Below are positions 8,509-17,967 of a stretch of 64,000 nucleotides of DNA, one piece after another. The notes beneath the pieces were generated by a model. The model ran no database searches. It had not been told where the DNA came from and worked only from the letters and a program-made list of their open reading frames with translations. Each line of letters begins with the position of its first letter. Positions within the stretch are counted from its first letter, which is position 1. Source of the stretch: Chryseobacterium rhizosphaerae (GTDB taxonomy: Bacteria > Bacteroidota > Bacteroidia > Flavobacteriales > Weeksellaceae). The stretch is taken from contig NZ_QNUF01000015.1 in assembly GCF_003385455.1 (NCBI RefSeq), forward strand, positions 45,984 to 109,983, in the 5' to 3' direction. The translations under genes and the position numbers were made by a program.

Positions 8509-9078
8509 ATGAATAATCAAAATATTGCCTACATCAATTTCCTGGGAATAATAATCGTTTCCGCTATTTTATCAGGTGCTTATTATTTTCAGTTTGTAAT
8601 GCATGAATATCCATGTCCTTTATGTTTATTACAACGGCTATGTTTCTTTGGACTTATGTTTGGGCTCTTTTTAAACCTCAGATTTGGATTTAGTTCAGCA
8701 CACTATGGGTTGTCTATCCTGAGTGCATTGCTGGGAGCTGGAATTTCTTATCGACAGATATTACTCCACGTATGCCCAAGCCCCACTGACCATGGTTTTG
8801 GAACTCCTGTATTGGGGATGCATCTTTATAGCTGGGCGCTTGTTGCCTTTCTCTCCGGCATACTGGCTATTGCGCTTTTGCTTCTGTCTTCAGGTCAATT
8901 TGAAAAAAAAGAAAATCATCAGCTTACTCCTGGTTTCAAGGTATTAGCTAATCTGGCTTTTGGAATCTGTTTTTTACTGGCCTTAACGAACGGCCTGGCT
9001 ACTTTTTTTGAATGTGGTATCGGCTTTTGCCCGGATGATCCGGATTCCTACATGCTCTTTAACGGAGAATGGTGGTAA
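8509..9078 (+). CDS. DsbB-like disulfide bond formation membrane protein
   Basis: 189 residues with five or so hydrophobic segments. The DsbB motif CPLCLLQR is present (Cys36, Cys39, Arg43), and a second periplasmic loop holds Cys-Pro (HVCPSP) before PVLGMHLYSWAL. Two more cysteines are in the C-terminal ECGIGFC. DsbB proteins reoxidise a periplasmic thiol oxidase and pass electrons to quinone. The second loop shows one cysteine rather than the classical pair, and the C-terminal CxxxxC may take its place, which is unusual. A DUF5993-like gene precedes it in the same unit. Confidence 0.85.
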   Translation: MNNQNIAYINFLGIIIVSAILSGAYYFQFVMHEYPCPLCLLQRLCFFGLMFGLFLNLRFGFSSAHYGLSILSALLGAGISYRQILLHVCPSPTDHGFGTPVLGMHLYSWALVAFLSGILAIALLLLSSGQFEKKENHQLTPGFKVLANLAFGICFLLALTNGLATFFECGIGFCPDDPDSYMLFNGEWW

Positions 9079-9091
9079 TCGGGATATGAAC

Positions 9092-9130
9092 AAAAAAAAG
9101 AGTTGCAGGAAAACTGCAACTCTTTTTTTT
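9092..9130. terminator. Bidirectional terminator between DsbB-like gene and efflux operon
   Basis: A 17-bp perfect stem (9092-9108 with 9114-9130) with loop GAAAA and A/T runs on both outer edges lies between two convergent genes and can serve both. Confidence 0.85.
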
Positions 9131-9145
9131 CAAAGGATATATAAA

Positions 9146-10561
9146 TTATTTCCAGCCTCCGCCTAAAGCCTGATAAAGCTCTACGCCAGCTTTCATTTTA
9201 TTGTATCGTGCATTGGAGATATTAAGCTCCGCATTCAGTGAATTCACACTTGCATTTAAAACTTCAAGATAGTTTGCCATACCGTAGTTTACCAATTCCT
9301 GAGAATAATCAACTGATTTTTTGTAGGCATCCAATTCTTTTTGTTTTAATTCAATAAAAGAATCCTGTACAGAATATACCCTGATGGCATCAGAAACTTC
9401 TTTTCCTGCAGTAAGCACAGTTTTTCTAAAGTTTAAATAAGCCGTTTCCTGATTGGCAAGACTCACATCATAGTTTGTCTTGATCTGTCTCTTATTTAAA
9501 ATAGGCTGAGCCAACCCTGCCACCACATTGGCAAACAATGAGTTTACACTGAACAGGTGGTCGATATCTACAGACTGAAGCCCTCCGCTTCCGGTGATCT
9601 TTAAAGTAGGATAAAACTGAGCTTTAGCTGAATTGGTCAATTCAAAAGCATTCATCAGATTATACTCTGCTCTCATAACATCCGGGCGGTTAGCCAGTAG
9701 CTGAGTCGGATATCCTAATCTTAAGTCAATAGGAAGATTCTGGTTTTCCAGTGTAGATCTTGCAATAGCGTGAGAAGGTTCCCCCATGAGAAGACTCATT
9801 GTATTTTCAAGGGATTGGATCTGTGTATCGATATCAATCAATAGAGATTTTGCATTAAAAACAAGGGCTTCACTTTGCTGTACCGCCACTTCTGTAACAG
9901 TTCCAGAAATTTTCAAAGCTTTTGTTGTTTCTAAGTTTTTCTCACGTACGTCAATAGTTTCTGTAATGATCTTTTTCTGAGCATCGAAAGTCAACAGCTG
10001 ATAGTACGCAGAAGCAATAGAAGCAACAAGGCTGCTTTTTACTGCTTTATGTGCAGCAACTGTGCCTAAATAAGTAGCCAGCTGTGCTTTTTCCTGAGCT
10101 TTCAGCTTACCCCAAATATCTGCTTCCCAGCCAATACTTGCTGTAATATCAAACTGATTAACATATCTTCGGTCTCCAATGATCTGTCCAAACTGCGTGT
10201 TGATAGACTGAGTCTGGAAAGTATAGTTAGGACCAATAGAAACGGTAGGCTGATAAGCAGCTTTACTTTGTTTCAGGTAAGCTTCCGCAGAACTGATGCT
10301 TTGTAAAGCAATCCTGATATCCAGGTTATTCTCTAAAGCTTTAGAGATATGTCCCTGAAGTACCGGATCTGTAAAGATTTCCTTCCACGAAATATCTGCA
10401 ATATTGGTACTGTCAGCAGGAAGCATATCTGTACGGAAAAGCTTTTCGTCCACAACGTTCTTCGGCCTTTCATAATCTTTTCTGGCCATACAGGATGTAA
10501 TGGCTCCCAGTATGAAAACTGAAAAAGTTATTCCTTTTATGATGTTTAATAAACTCTTCAT
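9146..10561 (-). CDS. Outer membrane factor of RND efflux system (NodT/TolC-like lipoprotein)
   Basis: 471 residues with a lipoprotein signal (lipobox near GAITSC, Cys24). The paired TolC-type repeats each contain a long helix and the conserved asparagine/proline turns, for example LGYPTQLLANRPDVMRAEYNL around residue 280. It forms the trimeric outer membrane exit duct for the pump encoded just upstream. It is the last gene of the operon: regulator, adaptor, pump, duct. A 91-base gap separates it from the pump gene. Confidence 0.93.
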   Translation of the reverse strand: MKSLLNIIKGITFSVFILGAITSCMARKDYERPKNVVDEKLFRTDMLPADSTNIADISWKEIFTDPVLQGHISKALENNLDIRIALQSISSAEAYLKQSKAAYQPTVSIGPNYTFQTQSINTQFGQIIGDRRYVNQFDITASIGWEADIWGKLKAQEKAQLATYLGTVAAHKAVKSSLVASIASAYYQLLTFDAQKKIITETIDVREKNLETTKALKISGTVTEVAVQQSEALVFNAKSLLIDIDTQIQSLENTMSLLMGEPSHAIARSTLENQNLPIDLRLGYPTQLLANRPDVMRAEYNLMNAFELTNSAKAQFYPTLKITGSGGLQSVDIDHLFSVNSLFANVVAGLAQPILNKRQIKTNYDVSLANQETAYLNFRKTVLTAGKEVSDAIRVYSVQDSFIELKQKELDAYKKSVDYSQELVNYGMANYLEVLNASVNSLNAELNISNARYNKMKAGVELYQALGGGWK

Positions 10562-10652
10562 TATTTAAAATTAGAAGTTAGAATCCAGAAATGAGAAGTT
10601 AGTTTTTAGCCGGATAGCCAGTGTCTAACTTCTCTTTTCTAAATCATTATTT

Positions 10653-13600
10653 TTATTCTGCTAAATTGATATCTTCTTTTTTGAGAGGTTTAATTTTTTC
10701 CTGCAGTGTTTCAAAGATCACATACAGAACAGGAATTACAAATAATCCTAAAATAGTTCCTATCAATAGTCCAATAGCGGCTCCTGTTGCAATTGATCTG
10801 TTACCCACTGCCCCGATTCCACTTGCAAGAACTAACGGCAGTAAACCGAAGATAAAGGCAAAAGATGTCATTAGAATAGGTCTTACTCTGGCTTTAGCTG
10901 CATTGATGGCAGACATGACAATCGTTTCACCATGATGTCTTCTCTGAACAGCAAATTCGACAATAAGAATCGCGTTTTTCGCCAGTAGTCCCACGAGCAT
11001 GATCAGGGCAATCTGGAAATAAATATTATTTTCCAAGCCCATAATCTTCTGTCCGAAGTAAGCTCCCATTACCCCAAGAGGAAGAGAAATAATAACAATC
11101 AGCGGAAGAATATAGCTTTCATACTGCGCAGAAAGGATAAAGTAAACGAAGATCAAACTAAGCCCAAAAATAAGAAGCGTCTGAGATCCTGAATTCAATT
11201 CTTCTCTGGTCAACCCGGTAAATTCTACTGCATAGTTTTGATTCAGGGTTTCATTGGCTACCTGCTGTACAGCGGTAATGGCATCTCCGGAACTATATCC
11301 TTCAGAGTTTGCCCCCGTTACCTTCACTGAGGTAAACAGGTTATAACGGCTTACCGACTGTGGTCCGTATGCTTTTGTAAGCGTAACAAACTGTGAGATC
11401 GGAGACATTACCCCAGAACCTGTTTTAACATACAGCTCGTTCAGGTTATCAATACTTTTTCTATTATCCGGAAGAGCCTGAACCATTACTCTGAACTGTT
11501 TTCCGTATTTTGTAAAGTCAGCAGTATAGACACCTCCTATATACCCCTGCATAGTAGCCAGGATATCACTTACGGAAACCCCAAGCTGTTTTGCTAACGG
11601 AACATTGATGTCCATTTGATACTGAGGATATTTTGTATTGAATGAAGTCTGAGCAAATTGAATTTCCGGTCTCTGCATCAGCTTACCGATAAATTCATTG
11701 GTTTTATCATCCAGATCAGCATATTCCCCACCTGATTTGTCCAGCAATACCATTTCAAAACCTGCACTGTTACCAAATCCCGGTACACTTGGCGGTTGAA
11801 AGAATACAACTTTGGCATCAGGAACAGATCCTACAATTCCAAATAATTTCTTAGTAATATCTTCAGAAGTCTGTCCGTCTTTTTTTCTTTCTTCAAATGG
11901 TTTTAGTTTAACAAAGGCAAGACCATTGTTACTTCCGTTTCCGGATAAGAATCCTCGTCCTGTAGAAATCGTTACATTTTGTACTCCCGGAACTTTTAAT
12001 GCTTTAGCCTGAAGTGTTTTCAATGCGTTATAAGTTCTTTCCATAGAAGCTCCCGGAGGAAGCTGAACATCTGTAAAGATAATCCCTCTGTCTTCTGTAG
12101 GTACAAACCCTTTTTTCATACTGCTGCTTGCCCAGAATAAGATCCCTCCGGTAACAGCAAAAATAATCAGGGTTACCCATTTATGTCTTAACAGAAACAC
12201 AAATCCTCTTCCGTAACGTTCAGTAGTTGTTTTAAAAGCAATATTAAACTTATAGAAGAACTTCTGTAACAGGTTTAAGTTTTTATACTCTGCATGATGC
12301 TCTGCGTGAGGTTTTAAGAATAATGAACATAAAACCGGACTCAGGGTTAATGCGTTAATAGCTGAAATGATGATGGCTATAATCAGCGTAATACCAAACT
12401 GTTGGTAGAATACCCCTGTAGGTCCAGTAATAAACGTCACCGGAATAAATACCGCTGCCATTACCAAAGTAATAGAAATAATAGCTCCTGTAATCTCATC
12501 CATTGCTTCTACCGTCGCTTTTTTAGCATCGGAAATACCATGTTCCATCTTGGCATGAACGGCCTCGACGACGACGATGGCATCATCCACCACAATACCG
12601 ATAGCCAGTACCAAGGCAAAAAGAGTTAACAGGTTTAGTGAATATCCGAAAAGATTCAGGAAGAAGAACGCTCCTACAATAGATACCGGAACCGCGATGG
12701 CCGGAATCAGTGTAGATCTGAAATCCTGAAGGAAAATATACACTACAATAAATACCAGAATGAAAGCTTCGATCAGGGTATGTACTACCTTTTCAATAGA
12801 AGCTTCAAGGAATTCGTTGGTATCAAAGTTAAAAGTATACTTTACCCCCTTTGGAAAAGTTCCCTCAGCTGATTTCAGATACGTTTTGATATTTTTAATA
12901 ATCTCCTGGGCATTGGAACCTGGCGTCTGGAAGATCCCCATACTGATGGAAGGTGAATTTCCATTCTCCCCGATTCCTGTGTATGACTGACCTGCCAGCT
13001 CTACTTTGGCTACATCCTTCAACATTAGGTTTTGTCCGTTTGCAAGAGATTTTATGATGATATTATCATACTGTTCTTTATCGTTGAATTTACCTACATA
13101 CTTGATGATATACTCGAAAGAGCTTCCGCTGTTCTGGCCAATAGAACCCGCTGCAGCTTCTCTACTCTGCTCGTTGATCGCATTGGTAACATCTGTAGGT
13201 GTTACACTGTAGGCAGCCATTTTTGCAGGATCCAACCAGATTCTCATCGAGTAGTTTTTACCTCCGAAAACGTTGGCATCTCCTACACCATTTACCCTTT
13301 TCAGGTTTGGAATAATGTTAATATTCAAAAAGTTCTGAAGGTAAACGTCATCCAGATCCTTATTTTCGGAATAGAAAGACATATACATCAAGGCACTGGT
13401 TTGCTGCTTTTGCGTTACAACCCCTGAACGTGTTACTTCAGAAGGTAATAAAGGGGTTGCTCTGGCCACACGATTCTGTACGTTTACTGCCGCAATATCC
13501 GGGTCTATTCCTTGTTTGAAGAAAACCTGGATCTGGGCAGAACCGTCGTTTCCAGCACTGGAAGTGATATAATCCATACCTTCCACCCCGTTGATCTGCT

Positions 13601-13799
13601 CTTCCAAAGGTACCACTACACTTTTCATCACCGTCTCAGCATTGGCTCCCGTATAGTTCGCGGAAACACTCACTGTAGGTGGTGCAATATCCGGATACTG
13701 TGTAACCGGTAACGAGACAAGTCCTAAAATACCGAGAATCACAATCAAAATTGAGATTACGGTAGATAAAACCGGTCTGTTAATAAAGTTTTTTATCAT
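10653..13799 (-). CDS. RND efflux pump, HAE1 family inner membrane transporter
   Basis: 1048 residues, the usual AcrB length, with twelve membrane segments and two large periplasmic loops. The proton-relay aspartates are in GIVVDDAIVVVE (transmembrane segment 4), and the partner lysine is in GLLAKNAILIVEF (segment 10). The N terminus MIKNFINRPVLSTV is typical of the family. The start codon overlaps the adaptor stop codon (TAATG), so translation is coupled. Substrates are probably hydrophobic drugs, dyes or bile-type detergents, but cannot be read from sequence. Confidence 0.96.
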   Translation of the reverse strand: MIKNFINRPVLSTVISILIVILGILGLVSLPVTQYPDIAPPTVSVSANYTGANAETVMKSVVVPLEEQINGVEGMDYITSSAGNDGSAQIQVFFKQGIDPDIAAVNVQNRVARATPLLPSEVTRSGVVTQKQQTSALMYMSFYSENKDLDDVYLQNFLNINIIPNLKRVNGVGDANVFGGKNYSMRIWLDPAKMAAYSVTPTDVTNAINEQSREAAAGSIGQNSGSSFEYIIKYVGKFNDKEQYDNIIIKSLANGQNLMLKDVAKVELAGQSYTGIGENGNSPSISMGIFQTPGSNAQEIIKNIKTYLKSAEGTFPKGVKYTFNFDTNEFLEASIEKVVHTLIEAFILVFIVVYIFLQDFRSTLIPAIAVPVSIVGAFFFLNLFGYSLNLLTLFALVLAIGIVVDDAIVVVEAVHAKMEHGISDAKKATVEAMDEITGAIISITLVMAAVFIPVTFITGPTGVFYQQFGITLIIAIIISAINALTLSPVLCSLFLKPHAEHHAEYKNLNLLQKFFYKFNIAFKTTTERYGRGFVFLLRHKWVTLIIFAVTGGILFWASSSMKKGFVPTEDRGIIFTDVQLPPGASMERTYNALKTLQAKALKVPGVQNVTISTGRGFLSGNGSNNGLAFVKLKPFEERKKDGQTSEDITKKLFGIVGSVPDAKVVFFQPPSVPGFGNSAGFEMVLLDKSGGEYADLDDKTNEFIGKLMQRPEIQFAQTSFNTKYPQYQMDINVPLAKQLGVSVSDILATMQGYIGGVYTADFTKYGKQFRVMVQALPDNRKSIDNLNELYVKTGSGVMSPISQFVTLTKAYGPQSVSRYNLFTSVKVTGANSEGYSSGDAITAVQQVANETLNQNYAVEFTGLTREELNSGSQTLLIFGLSLIFVYFILSAQYESYILPLIVIISLPLGVMGAYFGQKIMGLENNIYFQIALIMLVGLLAKNAILIVEFAVQRRHHGETIVMSAINAAKARVRPILMTSFAFIFGLLPLVLASGIGAVGNRSIATGAAIGLLIGTILGLFVIPVLYVIFETLQEKIKPLKKEDINLAE

Positions 13800-14983
13800 T
13801 AGAATTTCGGTTTTATTGATTGAACAAGACTATCCATTTTGATTGGTTTCGGCTTCACGGCAGTTCCCGGTTTAAGACCTCCGATACCAGCAGCTACTAT
13901 GACTTCTCCTTTATTAACTCCTGATTTTATAAGAGCCATATTGTCGATTCTGTCAATCACATTAATCACAACATTTTTAGCGGTATCTTTTTCTACTTTA
14001 TATACGTAAACAATACCTTGTTGTTCGTAGGTAGCACTTTCAGGAACAACCAATACGTCATCATATCGTTGTGGGAATCTGATGGTTCCACTGTTACCAT
14101 TACTTAAAAGTTTCTGAGCATTAGAAAAAGCAACCCTGAACTGAATGGTTCCTGTTGTAGGATCAATCTGACCGGTAATGGCTTCAATTTTTCCTTTTTC
14201 AGGATAAAGACTTCCATTGGCTAGCTGAAGCTCAACCATGGGTAAGTTTTTAATTTTCTCAGGCATAGAAGCTCCTGGAGATTTTTCAAGGAAATCAAAA
14301 TATTCTTTTTCATTCATGGCAAAGTAGGCAAAGATCTGAGAGGTATCAGAAATAGTAGTCAGAGGAGTCTGATCAGACGGTCCTACCAAGCTCCCCACTT
14401 TCAATGGAAGTTTACCGATAACCCCTGAAATAGGCGCACGGATGATAGAATAGTCGATGTTAGCCTCTACCCCTTTGTAATTGGCCACAGCCTGTCTTTT
14501 TGCCGCATTGGCCTGCTGCAGCTGTGCCTGAGCCTGAGCCAGGTTGGCCTGAGCTGTCTGGAGCTGAATGTTACTGATGATATTTTTCTGAACCAGTGGC
14601 TTTAGCTTGTTGACTTCAAGCTGAGCTGCATTTACTGAAGCCTGAGCCGCTGCAATAGTAGATTCTGCGGCACCAATTCCTGCTTTGGATGCTGCTGCAT
14701 TTTCAGTCAGAATATTGGTTTCCAGACGAAACAAAGGCTGTCCCTTAGTAACATATTGTCCTTCATCTACCAATAGCTGGGTGATATAACCCTGTATTTT
14801 TGCACGCACATCATTGTTTACCCTACCCTGAATGGTAGCCGGAAACGTCTGATAACCCACTATATTTTTTGCCTCCACAGAAATAACAGGATAAGGCTTG
14901 GCACCATCCTGTTTCGGAGCTTCTTTTTTGCAGGCAGTCAGTGAAAACGCTGCAATGGAAAGTATAACTAGCTTATTATTCAT
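13799..14983 (-). CDS. Periplasmic adaptor (membrane fusion protein) of RND efflux pump, lipoprotein
   Basis: 394 residues with a lipoprotein signal (SLTACKK, Cys18). The split lipoyl domain flanks a long alanine/glutamine-rich alpha-helical hairpin (around residues 95-170), followed by beta-barrel and membrane-proximal domains. The protein bridges the pump and the outer membrane duct. It starts one base after the regulator gene's stop codon and overlaps the pump gene, which shows one tightly packed operon. Confidence 0.95.
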   Translation of the reverse strand: MNNKLVILSIAAFSLTACKKEAPKQDGAKPYPVISVEAKNIVGYQTFPATIQGRVNNDVRAKIQGYITQLLVDEGQYVTKGQPLFRLETNILTENAAASKAGIGAAESTIAAAQASVNAAQLEVNKLKPLVQKNIISNIQLQTAQANLAQAQAQLQQANAAKRQAVANYKGVEANIDYSIIRAPISGVIGKLPLKVGSLVGPSDQTPLTTISDTSQIFAYFAMNEKEYFDFLEKSPGASMPEKIKNLPMVELQLANGSLYPEKGKIEAITGQIDPTTGTIQFRVAFSNAQKLLSNGNSGTIRFPQRYDDVLVVPESATYEQQGIVYVYKVEKDTAKNVVINVIDRIDNMALIKSGVNKGEVIVAAGIGGLKPGTAVKPKPIKMDSLVQSIKPKF

Positions 14984-14984
14984 T

Positions 14985-15440
14985 TTATAGTTTATTAAGA
15001 GATTCCTGAATATTTTGTATGTTTTTATTAAGTAGTGCTTTATAGGCTTCTATTCTTTCGTTGTATTCATCGTCTTTATTTTTTTTAAAATTGTTTAAAT
15101 CATCTAATAATTTCAATTCGTCCTGCATCTTTTGGACAACTTTTTCGAATCGGATTTTCTTATATTCATCATTGGTGAAAAAATACCTTTTCCTCTCATC
15201 CATCTTGTTGTGGTCTACGATAAGCTGCATATTGAGAAGTAATGAAATACTTGTGGACACGGAGCTTTTGCTTGCAGAAAGCACTTCCACAAACTCGTCA
15301 AAAGTAATTCCTACTTTCTCATAGTCAAAAAGAAGGTAGGAATAGATTTTTGAGGCTAATGGGGGTATGTTGAAAAGAAAGCCATAAAACTTTACAGCAT
15401 CCTGAAATATTCTTTCATCAATTTCTATACTTTGGTGCAT
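14985..15440 (-). CDS. GbsR/MarR-type transcriptional regulator of the efflux operon
   Basis: 151 residues. The winged-helix region includes VGITFDEFVEVLSASKSSVSTSISLLL (around residues 40-68), with the wing at MDERKRYFFT. The C-terminal third is a charged coiled coil, as in GbsR-like proteins. It is the first gene of the efflux operon. A perfect 7-1-7 palindrome sits inside its promoter, so it probably represses itself and the pump until a pump substrate binds. This follows the usual logic of such regulators and is not shown directly. Confidence 0.88.
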   Translation of the reverse strand: MHQSIEIDERIFQDAVKFYGFLFNIPPLASKIYSYLLFDYEKVGITFDEFVEVLSASKSSVSTSISLLLNMQLIVDHNKMDERKRYFFTNDEYKKIRFEKVVQKMQDELKLLDDLNNFKKNKDDEYNERIEAYKALLNKNIQNIQESLNKL

Positions 15441-15456
15441 GTTATAAAAATTTAAA

Positions 15457-15492
15457 CAAAAGTAGAAATTAGTTCAGAACTAAACGAACAAA
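15457..15492 (-). promoter_or_regulatory. Efflux operon promoter with palindromic operator
   Basis: On the minus strand a perfect -7 box TACTTTTG occupies 15457-15464, and TTTG at 15489-15492 may be the -33 element with a rather long spacer. Between them is the perfect palindrome TTAGTTC-A-GAACTAA (15469-15483). A regulator bound there would cover the spacer and shut off the operon. Confidence 0.65.
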
Positions 15493-15556
15493 GATGATAG
15501 AGATTATAAATACAGTTTCTTTTAAAAATTCAATGAAAGTTGATTTAACTTTTGGC

Positions 15557-16069
15557 TTAAATTATAATCTTCTCAAAAGCTTTTCTCATTCCGTCTTTCA
15601 AAAGCACCTCTCCACAATAGGAATATCCTTTGCCTTCCAGAATTTTCAACATGGCAATATTATCGTAATTCGTATCTACTTTTACACTCTGAATTTCATG
15701 GGATCTTGTAAAATCTTCAATATGGTCGAAAAGTTTTTTCACCATTCCCTGCCCTGCAAACTTTTCATCTACTGCAATTCTGTGCACTACCACAAATTCT
15801 CCATCACTCAGCCAGGCTCCTTCAATGGTACTGTAAGCAGGTTCATCGTTTAAAATCAAAGCAGCAAAGACTGCAATTTCGCCATCTACTGTAAGAACAT
15901 ATCCAAAACCCTTGGCAATATCACTTTCTACCGTTCCCAGGTTAGGATATCCATTTTGCCATTGTGTGCTCCCATCCTGTCTTCTTCTTTCAATAGACTG
16001 CTGGATAATTCCCCAAATAATATATCTGTCTTCAATTTCCGCTTTTCTGAGTGTAATTTCTGGATTCAT
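15557..16069 (-). CDS. GNAT family N-acetyltransferase
   Basis: 170 residues with a GNAT core. The acetyl-CoA loop is in VDEKFAGQGMVKKLFDHIED (around residues 98-117), preceded by VVVHRIA and followed by the VDTNYDNIAMLKILEGKGY helix-strand typical of motif B. The acceptor is unknown. It stands alone between the efflux operon and a DUF2007 gene on the same strand. Confidence 0.85.
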   Translation of the reverse strand: MNPEITLRKAEIEDRYIIWGIIQQSIERRRQDGSTQWQNGYPNLGTVESDIAKGFGYVLTVDGEIAVFAALILNDEPAYSTIEGAWLSDGEFVVVHRIAVDEKFAGQGMVKKLFDHIEDFTRSHEIQSVKVDTNYDNIAMLKILEGKGYSYCGEVLLKDGMRKAFEKIII

Positions 16070-16164
16070 TGTTCTTTAATTTTTGAAATAAAGGATTAAA
16101 AATCAAGGTTTTGTTCTTTCAATCCTTTGATGATTTTTATTTTTTTTAATAATTAGCAGCTAAT

Positions 16165-16201
16165 TAAAAAACCGAAAACTAATTAAAATTAATTTTCGGT
16201 T
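16165..16201 (-). terminator. Terminator of the DUF2007 gene
   Basis: AACCGAAAA (16170-16178) and TTTTCGGTT (16193-16201) form a stem. Reading on the minus strand a T-run follows directly, 34 bases after the DUF2007 stop codon. Confidence 0.75.
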
Positions 16202-16234
16202 CGAAGTAGTAAAATTTAAAATTATGAAATTGTT

Positions 16235-16465
16235 TTATTGATTTTCACTTTGTTGAAGGTAAGCATCTACAATTTCAAATGCTCTTTTTTCATCCTGCAG
16301 ATCTACCATTACTTTTAACGACGTAGCCGTGGGAGTTGTGGTAAATGTAAGATAATTATTTTCAACTGTGTTTGTAATTTGCGCATCATCCAATTTAGAC
16401 TTAACCAACTGAATTTCTGAAGGGTTATCACTTTCAAAAACCGATACTCTCGTGCTTCTTTCCAT
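16235..16465 (-). CDS. DUF2007 domain protein (putative signal-transducing protein)
   Basis: 76 residues with the DUF2007 ferredoxin-like pattern: VSVFESDNPSEIQLVKSKLDDAQI at the N terminus and VMVDLQDEKRAFEIVDAYL at the C terminus. Proteins of this family are cytoplasmic and sometimes called signal-transducing, but their function is not established. The gene is monocistronic, with its own terminator and a 61-base gap to the lysine aminotransferase gene. Confidence 0.75.
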   Translation of the reverse strand: MERSTRVSVFESDNPSEIQLVKSKLDDAQITNTVENNYLTFTTTPTATSLKVMVDLQDEKRAFEIVDAYLQQSENQ

Positions 16466-16526
16466 ATTCTATATTGTTTGAGTATCTAAATATACAATGA
16501 TTTTTTGAAAATTACAAATCCTAGTT

Positions 16527-17852
16527 TTAAATTTTGTTAATATTGTTTTCTATTTTATCCAGTGCCAACTGAATTTCTTCTTTAGTAACATTCAGGTGAG
16601 GTCTGAAGCGTAAAGACTGGTCACCGCATGGTAAAATGATCAATCCGTCATTGAAGAGTTCACTCATCATTTTATTTCGGTCTCCGGCTGATGGAAGATC
16701 AATGGCGCACATCAATCCTCTTCCTCTTGCATTGGAAATTTTCTCAGGATATTTCTCAGCAAGAGCTTTCAGGCTATCCAGCAAAAAGTCTCCTACGACT
16801 CTGGCATTTTCTACAAGATTTTCTTTTTCAATAACCTCCATTACCAATTGGAAACGAAGCATATCGATAAAGTTACCTCCGAAAGTAGAGTTGATTCTTG
16901 AGCTTTCTCTGAATACATTATTAGGAACTTCATCAAATTTTTCTTTATTGGCTAAAACTCCACAAACCTGTGCTTTTTTACCAAAAGAAATAATATCAGG
17001 TTTTGCAGTAAAATGCTGGAAAGCCCACATTTTTCCTGTAATGGCAATACCGGTCTGAACTTCATCAAAAATAAGTAAGATTTCATTTTGATCACAAAGC
17101 TGTCTTAGGCCTAATAAGAATTCGTCTCTGAAATGGTTATCCCCTCCTTCTGCCTGGATAGGCTCTATGATGATACAAGCCACTTTATCCGGATTCATCA
17201 AAATAGCTTCTTCAATTTGTAATAAAGCAAGCTTTTCATTTTTAATGGTTTCTTCCAGATTTTCTTCCGTGATCGGGAATGATAATTTCGGATTTAGGAT
17301 TCTTGGCCAGTCAAATAAAGGAAAATATTGGTATTTTCTTGGGTCTGAAGTGTTGGTTAAGCTTAAAGTATAACCGCTTCTTCCGTGGAAAGCCTGTCTG
17401 AAATGGATACAGATTCCGGCTTCAGTCTGAAGTCCTTTTGCAAAGTTTTTACGGGTCTTCCAGTCGAAACATGCCTTTAAAGCATTTTCAACCCCTAAAG
17501 TTCCGCCTTCGATAAAGAAAGCATATTGTAATTCTTCAGGAATAACTACTCTTTCAAATACTTCTAAGAAATGAGCATATTCTTCGGAGTAAACATCTGC
17601 TAAAGTAGGTTTGTTGACAGCCATTCTTCCTAACCACTCTGATCTTTCTACCAGATAAGGGTGGTTATATCCTACGGAAGCTGATGCAAACATAGAGAAC
17701 ATATCCAGATATTCTCTGTCTGTAAGTTTGTCGTAAAGCCATGATCCGTGAGATTTTTCAATGTCCATCACGAAGTCAAACCCATCCGCCAAAACGTGTT
17801 TTCCTACTGTTTCTTTTACTTTATTTGCCTTTATATCTAATGTTTGTTCCAT
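16527..17852 (-). CDS. lat: L-lysine 6-transaminase
   Basis: 441 residues of class III PLP-dependent aminotransferase. The aspartate motif LLIFDEVQTGI and the PLP lysine in ISFGKKAQVCG (around residue 290) are present. The N-terminal half (SHGSWLYDKLTDREYLDMF, SASVGYNHPYL) and the EPIQAEGGDNHFRDEF segment are characteristic of lysine 6-transaminases. The enzyme moves the epsilon-amino group of lysine to 2-oxoglutarate, giving 2-aminoadipate 6-semialdehyde. The ALDH7-type dehydrogenase gene next to it would oxidise that product, so both act in lysine degradation to 2-aminoadipate. Confidence 0.9.
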   Translation of the reverse strand: MEQTLDIKANKVKETVGKHVLADGFDFVMDIEKSHGSWLYDKLTDREYLDMFSMFASASVGYNHPYLVERSEWLGRMAVNKPTLADVYSEEYAHFLEVFERVVIPEELQYAFFIEGGTLGVENALKACFDWKTRKNFAKGLQTEAGICIHFRQAFHGRSGYTLSLTNTSDPRKYQYFPLFDWPRILNPKLSFPITEENLEETIKNEKLALLQIEEAILMNPDKVACIIIEPIQAEGGDNHFRDEFLLGLRQLCDQNEILLIFDEVQTGIAITGKMWAFQHFTAKPDIISFGKKAQVCGVLANKEKFDEVPNNVFRESSRINSTFGGNFIDMLRFQLVMEVIEKENLVENARVVGDFLLDSLKALAEKYPEKISNARGRGLMCAIDLPSAGDRNKMMSELFNDGLIILPCGDQSLRFRPHLNVTKEEIQLALDKIENNINKI

Positions 17853-17967
17853 AATAAATTGATGTGTGATTTAATAAATGAATGGTTAGAGCATCACAGA
17901 ATGAAACTACTATCATTCAGGTTATTAATTTTTATTTTTGTTTTTTTGTATGCTTTAAGTAAAGCTT

